60,198 nt of DNA from Desulfogranum japonicum DSM 18378 (GCF_000429945.1 NZ_AUCV01000040.1:1-60198); one strand, 5' to 3'; positions 9,024 to 18,115 are shown, counted from the stretch's first letter. Notes: a model not told the origin generated them from the sequence alone. Made by a program: numbers and translations.

Positions 9024-10019
9024 GTGCAAGCCCATCAATATATAATCCGTGAAACCGGGGAAATCGTAACCGAAAATCTCATAGGAGACCGCTCCATTCA
9101 ACTCCTGTACAGCAACATCCGCGAACATGCGCCTGCAATGTTCAGGGCATTGACTTCAAAACAGATGTCCGGATTTCTCGGCATGATGCATTTTGACCTG
9201 CAGAGAACGTTTGCTCAAAACAGAAAACATCAGCTCCTTCACAAGATGCATATTAACCTGGAGGAATGCGTTGCAACAGCGGATGAATTGAATACGCCAC
9301 GCAAAATATTTGAAAGACAAATCCGCTACTGGGACGTACGCCCAATGGATACTGCCCCTGAAGCCGTTGTATCTTCCGCTGATGCCAAAGTGTTGCTGGG
9401 CTCTCTCACGGAGACGCCTGACCTGTTTATCAAGGAAAAATTTTTCAGTGTGGATGAACTACTGGGGTCTCCTTCCTGGTATCAGTACTTTAAAGATGCT
9501 GATTTTGCCGTCTTTCGACTGACGCCAGACAAGTACCACTACAACCACGTACCGGTGCGGGGCAAAGTCCTGGATCACTATACCCTTTCGGGAGGTTACC
9601 ACTCCTGTAATCCGCAGGCCATTATCAGCGTTGCCTCCCTGTACACCAAAAACCGACGTACCGTGACCATCCTGGATACAGACATCCCCGGAGGGGCGAA
9701 CATCGGCAAGGTAGCCATGATTGAGTTAGTTGCCTTGATGATCGGAGACCTGGTGCAATGTTACAGCGAATATAGGTACGACAATCCACAGCCGGTTGCC
9801 AAGGGGATGATTCTAGAAAAAGGTGCACCGAAAAGCTTATACCGTCCAGGCAGCTCAACGGATATCCTCCTTTTCGAATCAGGCAGGATACAATTCAGTG
9901 AAGATCTCCTAGCAAACAGCAGACGCACTGATGTGGCAAGCCGGTTTTCTTCCGGGTTCAAGCAGCCCCTGGTGGAAACGGATATCAAGGTACGTTCGAC
10001 CATAGCGGCAGCCCTATAA
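9024..10019 (+). CDS. Phosphatidylserine decarboxylase-like pyruvoyl enzyme
   Basis: A 331-residue protein of the PSD fold. The conserved histidine block DKYHYNHVPVRGKV (about 169-182) matches the DYHRFH-P-G region, SGGYHSCNP (about 189-197) matches the substrate loop, and GSST at 276-279 is the site where PSD proenzymes self-cleave to make the pyruvoyl cofactor. Classical PSD makes phosphatidylethanolamine from phosphatidylserine. The long N-terminal extension (about 100 residues before the core) is like that of PSD-related proteins acting on other amino-carboxylates, so the real substrate is open. The GTG start has AGAGGA in front. It follows the 801-residue protein by 14 bases. Confidence 0.8.
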   Translation: MQAHQYIIRETGEIVTENLIGDRSIQLLYSNIREHAPAMFRALTSKQMSGFLGMMHFDLQRTFAQNRKHQLLHKMHINLEECVATADELNTPRKIFERQIRYWDVRPMDTAPEAVVSSADAKVLLGSLTETPDLFIKEKFFSVDELLGSPSWYQYFKDADFAVFRLTPDKYHYNHVPVRGKVLDHYTLSGGYHSCNPQAIISVASLYTKNRRTVTILDTDIPGGANIGKVAMIELVALMIGDLVQCYSEYRYDNPQPVAKGMILEKGAPKSLYRPGSSTDILLFESGRIQFSEDLLANSRRTDVASRFSSGFKQPLVETDIKVRSTIAAAL

Positions 10020-10148
10020 TACCCGGGATTCTAACGGTTTCTCCGACACACGACCTAATAATCTGAAATTATATACAATACCCTCACATGCAGTACAATA
10101 TGTACGTGAGAATTCCAGGCTAACCCCGATCATAATAACGGTCTCATC

Positions 10149-11195
10149 ATGAACATGCTTTTTCTCAGTTCCATTTTTTTGCTCTTTGCGCTTTTTATAT
10201 ATCTGGGATGTGCTTATCTCCCTGGAGAACGCTGGCAGATGCTGGCCATTATTCCCTATAAAAAAAGAGAAGATGCATCCTGGGAAGGTATTAACCTTAC
10301 CTACTACGGCTTCCTGGTAGCCACAGCCTCCATTTTTGCCTTGCTGCTCTCACTGATCCTGCTCAAAGCTGCCGGCGCTTTCCTTCCCGGTGTACTTGCT
10401 GTGGTGGGGTTACTGTTTGCCCTGTGTATACCCGCAGCCCGATTTATGGCCCGCATTGTTGAAAAAAAGCAATACACCTTTACCATAGGCGGGGCATTTT
10501 TCTGCGGCCTGCTTGCAACTCCGGTCATAGTTATGCTGGTAAATCAGGTCCTGGTAAAAACAGGTCATCCGGCCCTGCACATGTCAGTACTCCTGGCTGC
10601 CGTCAGCATCGGTTATATTCTGGGTGAAGGCCTGGGCCGGCTCGGTTGCGTCAGTTTCGGGTGCTGCTATGGTAAACCGTTAAAAACCTGTGCGCCTCTG
10701 ACTAGAAAAGTATATTCCCATCTATCTTTTATCTTTACCGGTACAACCAAAAAAGCTGTGTATGAAGGCGGCCTTGAAGGGGAAAAACTGATCCCTGTGC
10801 AAGCCATTACATGCATCCTGTATACAATAACCGCCCTTATATCCACAGGGTGTTTTTTACATCAGCAATACAGCCTGGCCTTTGTACTGGCTCTTTTTGT
10901 ATCCCAGATCTGGCGTATCTACTCTGAGACACTCCGGGCAGACTTTCGTGGCTTCGGTAAAATATCAGCGTATCAGAAGATGAGCCTGGCATCCATTCCC
11001 ATCGCCGTCTGCCTGACATTGCTTCCAGATGCACAAACCAGTGCCCCTGACATAGGCCAGGGAATCGCCATCCTCAAAGAACCTGTCCCCATGATTTTTC
11101 TCCAGGTGCTATGGGTCATACTCTTTTTTCGCTTCGGCAAAAGCATGGTAACAAGGTCGACCCTACAGTTCGATATCGTACACAAGCACATTTAA
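10149..11195 (+). CDS. Lgt-like (prolipoprotein diacylglyceryl transferase-related) membrane protein
   Basis: A 348-residue polytopic membrane protein with about eight hydrophobic segments. Residues 163-175, GRLGCVSFGCCYG, resemble the Lgt signature GRIGNFxNGCCxG that surrounds the catalytic arginine, and IPVQAIT is similar to the Lgt HPVQLY motif. True Lgt transfers diacylglycerol from phosphatidylglycerol to lipoproteins. The substitutions in the signature and the cytoplasmic loop after it (LKTCAPLTRKVYSH) suggest a paralogue with another acceptor rather than the housekeeping enzyme. It lies 129 bases after the PSD-like gene in the same direction; a separate promoter in that gap cannot be excluded. 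Confidence 0.6.
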   Translation: MNMLFLSSIFLLFALFIYLGCAYLPGERWQMLAIIPYKKREDASWEGINLTYYGFLVATASIFALLLSLILLKAAGAFLPGVLAVVGLLFALCIPAARFMARIVEKKQYTFTIGGAFFCGLLATPVIVMLVNQVLVKTGHPALHMSVLLAAVSIGYILGEGLGRLGCVSFGCCYGKPLKTCAPLTRKVYSHLSFIFTGTTKKAVYEGGLEGEKLIPVQAITCILYTITALISTGCFLHQQYSLAFVLALFVSQIWRIYSETLRADFRGFGKISAYQKMSLASIPIAVCLTLLPDAQTSAPDIGQGIAILKEPVPMIFLQVLWVILFFRFGKSMVTRSTLQFDIVHKHI

Positions 11196-11347
11196 TGGTA
11201 CCAGCAGGTGCGCCATCTTAGGGTCACGGTTCCGCATAAATAGGCTATAACTTGCCGCCCATCTCTTGAAACATGTGAAGCACTGAAAACCGCTTACAAT
11301 CATGGGGCATGTCAACATTTTCACACATCAGTGAACAGTTACGTAAA

Positions 11348-11384
11348 TCGCCCATGGTGCTTTTCTCAAAAGCATCATGGGCGA
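11348..11384. repeat. Strong 17-bp hairpin
   Basis: The arms tcgcccatggtgctttt and aaaagcatcatgggcga pair over 17 positions with one G-T, around a three-base loop. No T tract follows. It lies about 150 bases after the Lgt-like gene in a 670-base stretch (11196-11865) that has no gene; the rest of that stretch holds family-1 repeat copy B. Confidence 0.6.
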
Positions 11385-11420
11385 TTCAGCCGACACTCCA
11401 CTTTTCTTCTCCTCCAACAA

Positions 11421-11573
11421 CGTATAGGGGGAGTAGCTAAGATTGACAACTTCCCTGTATTTGTAAATGGTTACAGGGTGCCTGAGATTTTCGCAATCAG
11501 GCTGGCGCAGCGTATTGGCTCATACGTAAGCCAGGCTGGGCGCGGAACGATCAGGTACACAGCGAGCAGTTAC
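11421..11573. repeat. Dispersed palindromic element, family 1, copy B
   Basis: Matches copies A and D from about the ccctgtatttgtaa segment to the terminal GAGCAGTTAC at 11564-11573. The left terminal repeat is degenerate, so the left boundary is approximate. Confidence 0.7.
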
Positions 11574-11865
11574 CTTCTCCTTAAAAAACACAAACCAAGT
11601 TCCAATCTAAAACAAACACTTCCATGACGTCCCAAAAACACAGGGTTGGTATTCAGTCCATAAGATAAACGAACCCGAATTTTCCACAAACACATTGTGT
11701 TGCCTGAACGGATGACAATACACGGGCTCTATCCTTTCCTCTTCTCACCGTAGAATCAACGCGCTGCATGCAAGCGATTACCATGATCGCCGGGGTGACG
11801 AGAAAGAAGTTAGGTATTCATTTAAGCAGGCCAGGAAAAAACGTGCTCTAAAAAGGAGAAACCAT

Positions 11866-12681
11866 ATGTCTCAGCTCTATTTTCGATCAATCTGGATATC
11901 TGATATCCATCTGGGCACAAGAAATCTGCAGAGCAGGCAGTTACTCAATTTTCTACAGCGTACCGAGTCTGAATATCTGTATCTGGTGGGAGATATTGTC
12001 GACCTTTTACAGGCCCAGAAAAAATGGCATTGGCCTCAAATCAATGACCGCATTATTCAGGCTGTATTCGAAAAAGCCGCTGGTGGGACAAAAGTCTATT
12101 ACATACCAGGAAATCATGACCATGTACTCCGTAAATTTAGCGGTAACGTGATCAATCATATTCATATTGAAAACGAAGTTGTCCACGAAACAGCTAACGG
12201 CCAGCGTTATCTCATACTCCATGGCGACAAGTTTGATCCGGTTATCCAGAACAGTCCCTGGCTGGCAAACATTGGAGCCACTGCATACAACATGCTCCTG
12301 GTTGTCAACCGCTGGCTCAACCTGGGGCGTCGTGCAGTGGGAAAAGATTACAAATCTATCTCAGCCTGGCTGAAGCACCAGGTCAAGATTGTGGTCAATT
12401 ACATGGGCAAGTATGAAGAGGTCGTAGCCCTGGAAATTGCCAAACATGAAGTAGATGGATTGATCTGCGGACACATTCACAAAGCGGGTATTCGGGAAAT
12501 TGGCAGTGCCCTGTACAACAACTCCGGTGATTGGGTAGAGAGCTGTACAGCCTTGGCCGAAAATATGGAAGGTCGCCTGGGAATCATTGAATGGCAAAAT
12601 GAGAATCCTCTCGAAGAGTATATCTTTACGGAAGAATATGAAACTGTGTATCGCAACAGATGCCTGGCATCCTCAAATTAA
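11866..12681 (+). CDS. PlcP-type metallophosphoesterase (LpxH-related)
   Basis: A 271-residue metallophosphoesterase with all five metal-binding motifs: SDIHLG, GDIVD, GNHDH, LHGDKFD and GHIHKAG. The family includes LpxH2-like UDP-diacylglucosamine hydrolases and PlcP, the phospholipase C that removes phosphate head groups during phosphate-starvation lipid remodelling. The next gene overlaps it by 44 bases and encodes an Agt-like glycosyltransferase. PlcP with Agt is the known arrangement for converting phospholipids to diacylglycerol and then glycolipid, which favours PlcP over LpxH here. A clear aaggag Shine-Dalgarno precedes the ATG. I did not find a convincing pair of Pho-box repeats upstream. 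Confidence 0.8.
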   Translation: MSQLYFRSIWISDIHLGTRNLQSRQLLNFLQRTESEYLYLVGDIVDLLQAQKKWHWPQINDRIIQAVFEKAAGGTKVYYIPGNHDHVLRKFSGNVINHIHIENEVVHETANGQRYLILHGDKFDPVIQNSPWLANIGATAYNMLLVVNRWLNLGRRAVGKDYKSISAWLKHQVKIVVNYMGKYEEVVALEIAKHEVDGLICGHIHKAGIREIGSALYNNSGDWVESCTALAENMEGRLGIIEWQNENPLEEYIFTEEYETVYRNRCLASSN

Positions 12682-13630
12682 TGGAGTGGTAACGACCCTG
12701 ACGCAGACCGTGGAAACCCTTCGTGCCTGGGGACACAGTGTGCAGACATTGACACCGGACAAATTTGCAACGGTCCCCTGTCCCACCTATCCGGAGATCC
12801 GCCTGAGTCTGGTCCTGAAACGGACCATATATGCCTCCTTGAAACAGTTCCAGCCCAATGCAGTGCATATAGCGACAGAAGGTCCCATTGGCTGGACAAC
12901 CAGGGCGGCCTGCCGCAAGGCTGGAATCCCGTTCACCACATCATACCACACCAGGTTCCCGGAATATGTCCGTCTGCGGCTCCCGGTTCCGCTTCGTCTC
13001 TCGTATTCCCTGATCAAACGTTTCCATGGAGCAGCCCGACAAACCATGGTTGCGCCCACTTTGATTGACGAATTGCACGACAAATCATTCAGGAACCTGG
13101 TTCCCTGGTCACGTGGGGTAAATATACAACTGTTCAGACCCAGGGAAAAAAAAATACTCTCAGGAGATGGACCGATTTTTTTGTATGTGGGAAGGGTCGC
13201 TGTGGAAAAAAATCTGCCCGCATTTCTTGACCTGGATTTACCGGGAACCAAATATGTCATTGGAGATGGTCCTGCACTGGCAGAGTATCGCAAGAAATAC
13301 CCTGCAGTATGTTTTACAGGCGCTAAAAAAGGCGAGGATCTGGCCAGGCATGTTGCCGCAGCCAATGTCTTTGTCTTCCCAAGTCTGACTGACACGTTTG
13401 GTGTTGTACTGCTGGAAGCCATGGCTTCAGGCGTTCCGGTGGCGGCATTTCCGGTAACCGGCCCCAAATACCTGGTAAAGAACGGCATCAACGGATGGCT
13501 CAGCAACGACCTGCAGGAAGCAGCCACCAAAGCCCTGGAAGTTGATGCAACGACCTGTAGAAAAAGTGCGGAAGATTTTTCCTGGGATGCCTGCACCACG
13601 CAATTCTATAATAACCTCATCATACAATAA
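12638..13630 (+). CDS. GT4-family glycosyltransferase, Agt-like
   Basis: A 330-residue GT-B glycosyltransferase of family 4. The N-terminal acceptor domain begins MKLCIATDAWHPQINGVVTTL, and the donor domain holds YVGRVAVEKNLPAFL and the E-x7-E signature FGVVLLEAMASGVPVAAF. The start was set at the ATG at 12638 because the typical N-terminus begins there and GGAAGAA precedes it; it overlaps the end of the phosphoesterase gene. In plcP-agt systems this enzyme glycosylates diacylglycerol to form a phosphorus-free glycolipid. A lipid or mannosyl acceptor is inferred from context, not visible in the sequence. Confidence 0.85.
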   Translation: MKLCIATDAWHPQINGVVTTLTQTVETLRAWGHSVQTLTPDKFATVPCPTYPEIRLSLVLKRTIYASLKQFQPNAVHIATEGPIGWTTRAACRKAGIPFTTSYHTRFPEYVRLRLPVPLRLSYSLIKRFHGAARQTMVAPTLIDELHDKSFRNLVPWSRGVNIQLFRPREKKILSGDGPIFLYVGRVAVEKNLPAFLDLDLPGTKYVIGDGPALAEYRKKYPAVCFTGAKKGEDLARHVAAANVFVFPSLTDTFGVVLLEAMASGVPVAAFPVTGPKYLVKNGINGWLSNDLQEAATKALEVDATTCRKSAEDFSWDACTTQFYNNLIIQ

Positions 13631-13658
13631 CAAGGCTGATCACAGATACTATAGTACG

Positions 13659-13693
13659 CCGGGCCTTGGATTTCCTGTATTGCCAAAGCCCGG
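13659..13693. terminator. Hairpin between convergent genes
   Basis: An 11-bp stem ccgggccttgg/ccaaagcccgg with one mismatch and a 13-base loop lies between the ends of the glycosyltransferase and the minus-strand exported protein. There is no good T tract on either side, so termination is likely but not certain. Confidence 0.45.
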
Positions 13694-13712
13694 TTCTGGC
13701 CCTGAATCCGAA

Positions 13713-14402
13713 TTAGTGAAGTTCTTCAACCAGCTGAATAACTGTTTCCGGTGTCCCTGGAGCACCGTGCACCGCCTCATAGCGGACAAACTGCTTGTCG
13801 TTCTGCCGAAACCAGTAAGATGCATGCCAGAATGAGGCGAAGAGACCTTCCTTACGAATTTCCACTTCACATGCAGGTACCGCACCCTGATTAACTTCCA
13901 CGGTACCGCACTTCTTTTTTTCTGCAGTCAACGAGACGACCTCAAGGGTATCCGGACGGATCATCCAGAATGAAGAGACAGCAGGCTCGCCCTCGGCCAC
14001 AGCCCGCAAACTGTATGAAAGCGGCTGATACCAGGGGCGTTCATCCAGTGTTTCCGTACTTTCTTCTTTTTGGCCTTTTCCATTGCGCTCTACAATCAGT
14101 TTGTCTCCATGTCGGCGAGCAATAACCCTGGAGCCGTCATTCCCTTTGAATTCCCAGCTCAGTGTTGAGCCATCAGGCGCGCAGGTGGTCTGAAAAAATT
14201 TTCCAGGTTCCCTGGAGGTTATCACGACCTGATCTCCCAGGTGTTTCAGCTGCCACACATATTCGTGTACAGTATCACCTGTCTGCTCCCGATACACAAA
14301 ACTGCCTGCCTGGGAAAGCAATCCGGCAAACACTGTTCCAGCTGCCACCATCCCCAGCACGGCTGCGAATAGATACACAGTTGTTTTAATGATTGTTTTC
14401 AT
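13713..14402 (-). CDS. Exported hypothetical protein in the PhoH operon
   Basis: A 229-residue protein with an N-terminal signal or anchor (residues 5-27) followed by a soluble, beta-rich domain containing WSYxL-like strands (YEYVWQLKHLGDQVVITS-type) and two Cys that could form a disulphide (CGTVEVNQGAVPAC). I do not recognise the family. Its ATG overlaps the stop codon of the PIN-PhoH gene by four bases, so the two are cotranslated. It probably functions in the periplasm or is anchored in the inner membrane. Confidence 0.7.
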   Translation of the reverse strand: MKTIIKTTVYLFAAVLGMVAAGTVFAGLLSQAGSFVYREQTGDTVHEYVWQLKHLGDQVVITSREPGKFFQTTCAPDGSTLSWEFKGNDGSRVIARRHGDKLIVERNGKGQKEESTETLDERPWYQPLSYSLRAVAEGEPAVSSFWMIRPDTLEVVSLTAEKKKCGTVEVNQGAVPACEVEIRKEGLFASFWHASYWFRQNDKQFVRYEAVHGAPGTPETVIQLVEELH

Positions 14403-15742
14403 AACAGTTCACTCGCAAGCATGGAAAGTTCTGATCGCTCTCCTTTTTCCAAATTGACATGGGCGTACAGGGATTGCCCCTGCATTTTTTCAATAAGATA
14501 GCTCAATCCGTTGGACTGACTGTCCAGGTATGGGTGATCAATCTGATAAATATCTCCTGTAAACACGATTTTTGCGTTCTCGCCAGCTCTGGTAATAATG
14601 GTCTTGACTTCATGGGGCGTCAGGTTTTGGGCTTCATCCACAATCATGAAAATCTTGACCAGGCTCCGCCCACGAATGTATGCCAACGGTTCGATAATCA
14701 ATTTCTTTTCTTCCAGCATACGATCAAGTCGGTTATTCATGTCAGAATTTTCAGGAAACTGATTACGAATAACCGAGAGATTATCATAGAGCGGCTGCAT
14801 GTAGGGGTTAAGTTTGGACTGGATATCGCCGGGAAGATACCCGATATCCTTATTGGATAACGGCACAATTGGCCGGGCCAGCATTATTTGCCGATACAGG
14901 TTTCGCTGCTCCAGTGCTGCCGCAAGGGCAAGCAAGGTCTTACCGGTGCCTGCTTTTCCTGTGAGCGATGCCAGGGGCACATCCATGCGGTTCAAGGCAT
15001 GCACGGCAAAACACTGTTCAGCATTCCTTGGAGTTATTCCGTACACGGTATTTTTTTGAACAGTATGCACGCTTCTGTCGTGGCCGTCATAGTATGCCAG
15101 GGCTGACTGCCTGCCATTTCGTATAATCATATACTCATTGGCAGTGGGCTGTGGTTCCAATGCAAACTGATCAACGGATACCCCTTCTTCCTGACTGCGA
15201 TATAACCGCTCAATCAGTTCCGATCCCTGGCCATTCAGGTCAACAATCCTCCTGCCCGAGTACAGATGGTTCACATCTTTCACGTGGTCAGTGGTATAGT
15301 CCTCGGCCATCAACCCCACTGCCTTTGCCTTCATGCGCAGGTTGATATCCTTGGTGACCAGAATATACTTTCGTTCAGGGTGCTCTTTGGAAAGATGATA
15401 ACCGATATTTAAAATCTGATGATCAGGTTTGCTTGCCGCCGGAAAATGATTCTGCAGATCGGGGTGAAGTGGAAACTCTAGCTTTATGGATACACGTCCT
15501 TTATTTGCTCCAATCTCGACACCCCCATTGAACAGTTTGTTGGCACTGAGAGAATCAAGTAACCGGGCAAATTCGCGTGCATGATAATTCAGCATCTGGT
15601 TTCCCTTTTTGAACTGGTCCAATTCCTCCAGCACAGTTATAGGAATGACGATATCATGTTCTTGAAAGTGCGTAATACAGGATGAATCATGAAGTATGAC
15701 GTTGGTATCGAGGATAAAAGTTTTCTTTTGTAGCTGGTTCAT
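14399..15742 (-). CDS. PIN-PhoH fusion protein (PhoH2 type)
   Basis: A 447-residue protein with an N-terminal PIN nuclease domain (residues about 8-140: FILDTNVILHD, VLEELDQFKKG and VTKDINLRMKA) fused to a PhoH ATPase domain (from about 240). The ATPase part has Walker A GKAGTGKT and Walker B FMIVDEAQN, plus the PhoH hallmark ARPIVPLSNKDIGYLPGD. Proteins of this architecture unwind and cleave RNA. The start at 15742 matches the family N-terminus and overlaps the end of the DUF1045 gene by 56 bases. A longer frame begins upstream but would add only non-family sequence. It is the middle gene of a three-gene operon. Confidence 0.9.
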   Translation of the reverse strand: MNQLQKKTFILDTNVILHDSSCITHFQEHDIVIPITVLEELDQFKKGNQMLNYHAREFARLLDSLSANKLFNGGVEIGANKGRVSIKLEFPLHPDLQNHFPAASKPDHQILNIGYHLSKEHPERKYILVTKDINLRMKAKAVGLMAEDYTTDHVKDVNHLYSGRRIVDLNGQGSELIERLYRSQEEGVSVDQFALEPQPTANEYMIIRNGRQSALAYYDGHDRSVHTVQKNTVYGITPRNAEQCFAVHALNRMDVPLASLTGKAGTGKTLLALAAALEQRNLYRQIMLARPIVPLSNKDIGYLPGDIQSKLNPYMQPLYDNLSVIRNQFPENSDMNNRLDRMLEEKKLIIEPLAYIRGRSLVKIFMIVDEAQNLTPHEVKTIITRAGENAKIVFTGDIYQIDHPYLDSQSNGLSYLIEKMQGQSLYAHVNLEKGERSELSMLASELL

Positions 15743-16460
15743 ATGGGGTTTGGTCCTTGACGCCTGTTGATTGGCCGGAGAACGGAAAACGTTCAACACA
15801 TTGTATGGTTTGATCAGTGCCCACCTCCACGGAGAGGCAGAGTGCATCAATCACAACAGGCGCTGTACAGACAGATGCAAAATGTCGGCTGAGCGCAGAA
15901 ATGATCACCTCCTTTTCAGCAGTATTCGTTATCCTGTTGGTGAGAAGAATCTGAAATCTGTATTGATGAAACACATAGGGATTACCCCATACTTCAAGAT
16001 TATGCCTCTCCTCCGGGGTTAAAATAGCTGCTTTCTTCTGAGCATACTCACTGGGACTCAAGGGTGCTGTAAATCGATCTGAAAGGCGCGTTATAGAGGC
16101 GGCCAGGGCTATCAACTCAGAAGAATGCGACGTGGGTTCCAGCTGGAATCGGTCATTTCGTACAGAAAGACACAATTCTGGAATCACCAGAGGAGGCTGC
16201 CTGCTCACTAACCCCTGGACAAAGGTACGCAACTCTTTTTCGCTTTTTCCCTCTGCAAGCCGAAAAAACGGTTTAACCACAGCCCTGAATCCATATTTTC
16301 TCGGCTGCCTGGTGAGTTCCCACAAGCGGGCCTTTTCTATACCCTGTATAACAGGCTGTTCAACTTCTTTCTTACGGACAATATCGTTTCCCAGCCAGAG
16401 ACACCCCGCATTCCAGAGTTCGGTTTCTGAAGAAGGAGCCAGCATTAAAGAATAACGCAT
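15687..16460 (-). CDS. DUF1045-family protein lacking both 2H catalytic motifs
   Basis: A 257-residue member of the DUF1045 family, a branch of the 2H phosphoesterase superfamily often found in phosphonate operons. The family N-terminus MRYSLMLAPSSETELWNAGCLWLG, then RKYGF-x-K-FRLAEG, TAPLSPSEYAQKK and WGNPYV are all present. However the first H-x-T motif (normally YGFHATLK) reads YGFRAVVK at residues 56-63, and the second (normally FRFHLTLT) reads YRFQILLT at 167-174. The protein therefore lacks all four catalytic residues and is probably not an enzyme. It heads an operon with PIN-PhoH. No phosphonate genes are nearby. Confidence 0.8.
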   Translation of the reverse strand: MRYSLMLAPSSETELWNAGCLWLGNDIVRKKEVEQPVIQGIEKARLWELTRQPRKYGFRAVVKPFFRLAEGKSEKELRTFVQGLVSRQPPLVIPELCLSVRNDRFQLEPTSHSSELIALAASITRLSDRFTAPLSPSEYAQKKAAILTPEERHNLEVWGNPYVFHQYRFQILLTNRITNTAEKEVIISALSRHFASVCTAPVVIDALCLSVEVGTDQTIQCVERFPFSGQSTGVKDQTPYEPATKENFYPRYQRHTS

Positions 16461-16793
16461 ACACGTACCATTGTCAGGTCTGATAATATTTTTTTAGCAT
16501 TTAGCCCGGGTTTCCCACAACATCTTTTGCAGTGGAGAACAGTGCACTTTGCAGTGAAATCCGACAAGTAACATACCTGCAACCGGTTAAACGGTTCTTG
16601 GGGTGACTGATGGAAAATACGGGATGGATATTGCCTGAATACTGCAAATCAACTGAATAAATAATGGCGCAATTCTATTAATGAAACGTTACAGCCGTAT
16701 TAGAAAATTATCAATATGTTGAATCAATGACTACCCAGCCAATAAAGCGTCAATGCAGCGACTCGCTGAAAAAGCGGACAAAACTGAAATTTT

Positions 16794-16909
16794 CGAGTAT
16801 TCGCAACAGATTGCAGGGAGCATGAGCCTTTTTACAGGCAGGCTGAACGTATTGGACCATGCGTAAACCAGACAGATCTCGGAAAGATCAGATACGCTGT
16901 GGGCAGTTT
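16794..16909. repeat. Dispersed palindromic element, family 1, degenerate copy C
   Basis: Aligns with copies A and D over their right two-thirds (aggcaggctg, cgtattg, cggaaagatcag, gctgtgggcagttt). The left end is lost. It is the only thing I recognise in the 739-base divergent gap 16461-17199, which must also hold promoters for both flanking operons. Confidence 0.6.
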
Positions 16910-17199
16910 CATGTCAATAATTCAAAATATTGACTTATTCCATTGTAAAAACAGTGAGCATGTAATGTCAGGATTATCATGAATCACTCGCTAAAAAAAG
17001 TGTAATTGCACTGCCCATCATTATCAAATCATAATCACAGATTAACCCCATCATAATCGGCTATCTGTAGAGTCTCCCCAAACTGGACAACAGAAGTTCT
17101 ACATACAGTTATCAGGTTTTACCAGTTTTTCCATATCTCGATGAACTGTCACAGAACAACATCATATGCGAGAGTACCCTCGATATACAAGGAGGCAAC

Positions 17200-18081
17200 A
17201 TGACGAAAGTGGTGTGCGTAGTTATCGACGGATTACGGCAGGAGGCATTGCAATGCGCCCATGCTCACTGCCTGGACAACATGATTTCCAAAGGAACATA
17301 CGCAAATACGCTATATCATTACGGACCGGATCTAACCTTACCGGCATTTGCCACTCTCTTCACCTCCATGCCTGTTTCCGAGCATGGCATCCTCACCAAC
17401 AGCAGTGCTGTCGGACTTTCCCCACATACCTCATCCATTACCAGCCTTTCCCGTTACCATAATAAAACGACCTCAATATTTTTCTCCAAAGAGCAGATCC
17501 GTTCCCTGTTTCCACAGGATAGCCTGCATACAAGTCTGTTCATAAACTCAGGGGGGATAAAAAACGTCGATAACCAACTGGCTGATCAGGCAGCCCGGCA
17601 TATTCAGAAAGAGAAGCCCGATGTCTGCTGGCTATATCTTCAGGGAACAGATATTGCAGGTACTCATTTCGGTTACCTTTCTGAACCATATCTGGAAAGT
17701 GTCGAGCGAGCAGACCAATCCATAGGTCTGCTCATGGAACAAATGGCAGTGGTTGGCCTGCAAAACGAATACGTGCTCATGGTTTTGGCCAGTCACAGTG
17801 GATCCTGGAATCATCAATCCACGTTTATGCCCTCCAATGAACCCCTACCCTGGATCGTCTGCGGTCCCGGCATTGCTGAAGGATGCTGTATTGAGAGAAA
17901 GCTTTCTCTCATGGATCTTACCCCTACTCTTGCCCAGATACTTGGTTTTGAATCACATCCCTGCTGGCAGGGAAGAATTGTTCAAGAACTCTTTTCCTCC
18001 CAGGATGAAGAGGTTAACCGCCAAGAGAAAAGAGGTCATGTTCACCTGTTTACCCAGCGTAAGATTCCTACTGCCGCCTAA
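17200..18081 (+). CDS. Alkaline-phosphatase-superfamily hydrolase
   Basis: A 293-residue protein of the type I phosphodiesterase/nucleotide pyrophosphatase group. VVCVVIDGLRQEAL gives the first metal-binding Asp, DLTLPAFATLFTSMPVSEHGI contains the Thr nucleophile loop and EHG, and GTDIAGTHFG gives the D-x3-H pair. The usual SDHG motif appears as ASHSG (residues about 200-204), so one metal ligand Asp seems to be replaced by Ser. It may be a reduced-activity or altered enzyme. AAGGAGG precedes the ATG. It is cotranscribed with the following EEP-like gene, 34 bases downstream. Confidence 0.75.
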   Translation: MTKVVCVVIDGLRQEALQCAHAHCLDNMISKGTYANTLYHYGPDLTLPAFATLFTSMPVSEHGILTNSSAVGLSPHTSSITSLSRYHNKTTSIFFSKEQIRSLFPQDSLHTSLFINSGGIKNVDNQLADQAARHIQKEKPDVCWLYLQGTDIAGTHFGYLSEPYLESVERADQSIGLLMEQMAVVGLQNEYVLMVLASHSGSWNHQSTFMPSNEPLPWIVCGPGIAEGCCIERKLSLMDLTPTLAQILGFESHPCWQGRIVQELFSSQDEEVNRQEKRGHVHLFTQRKIPTAA

Positions 18082-18115
18082 GCTGCAGTCTTACGCAACT
18101 ATGGAGATTGAAGCC

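Noticed and set aside
11220-11229. Sequence agggtcacgg similar to the end of the 46311 element
   Set aside because: Only ten bases match and no partner end was found nearby.
11700-11866. Possible Pho box upstream of the PlcP-like gene
   Set aside because: Only one TGTCAT half-site on the minus strand; no second repeat at the right spacing.
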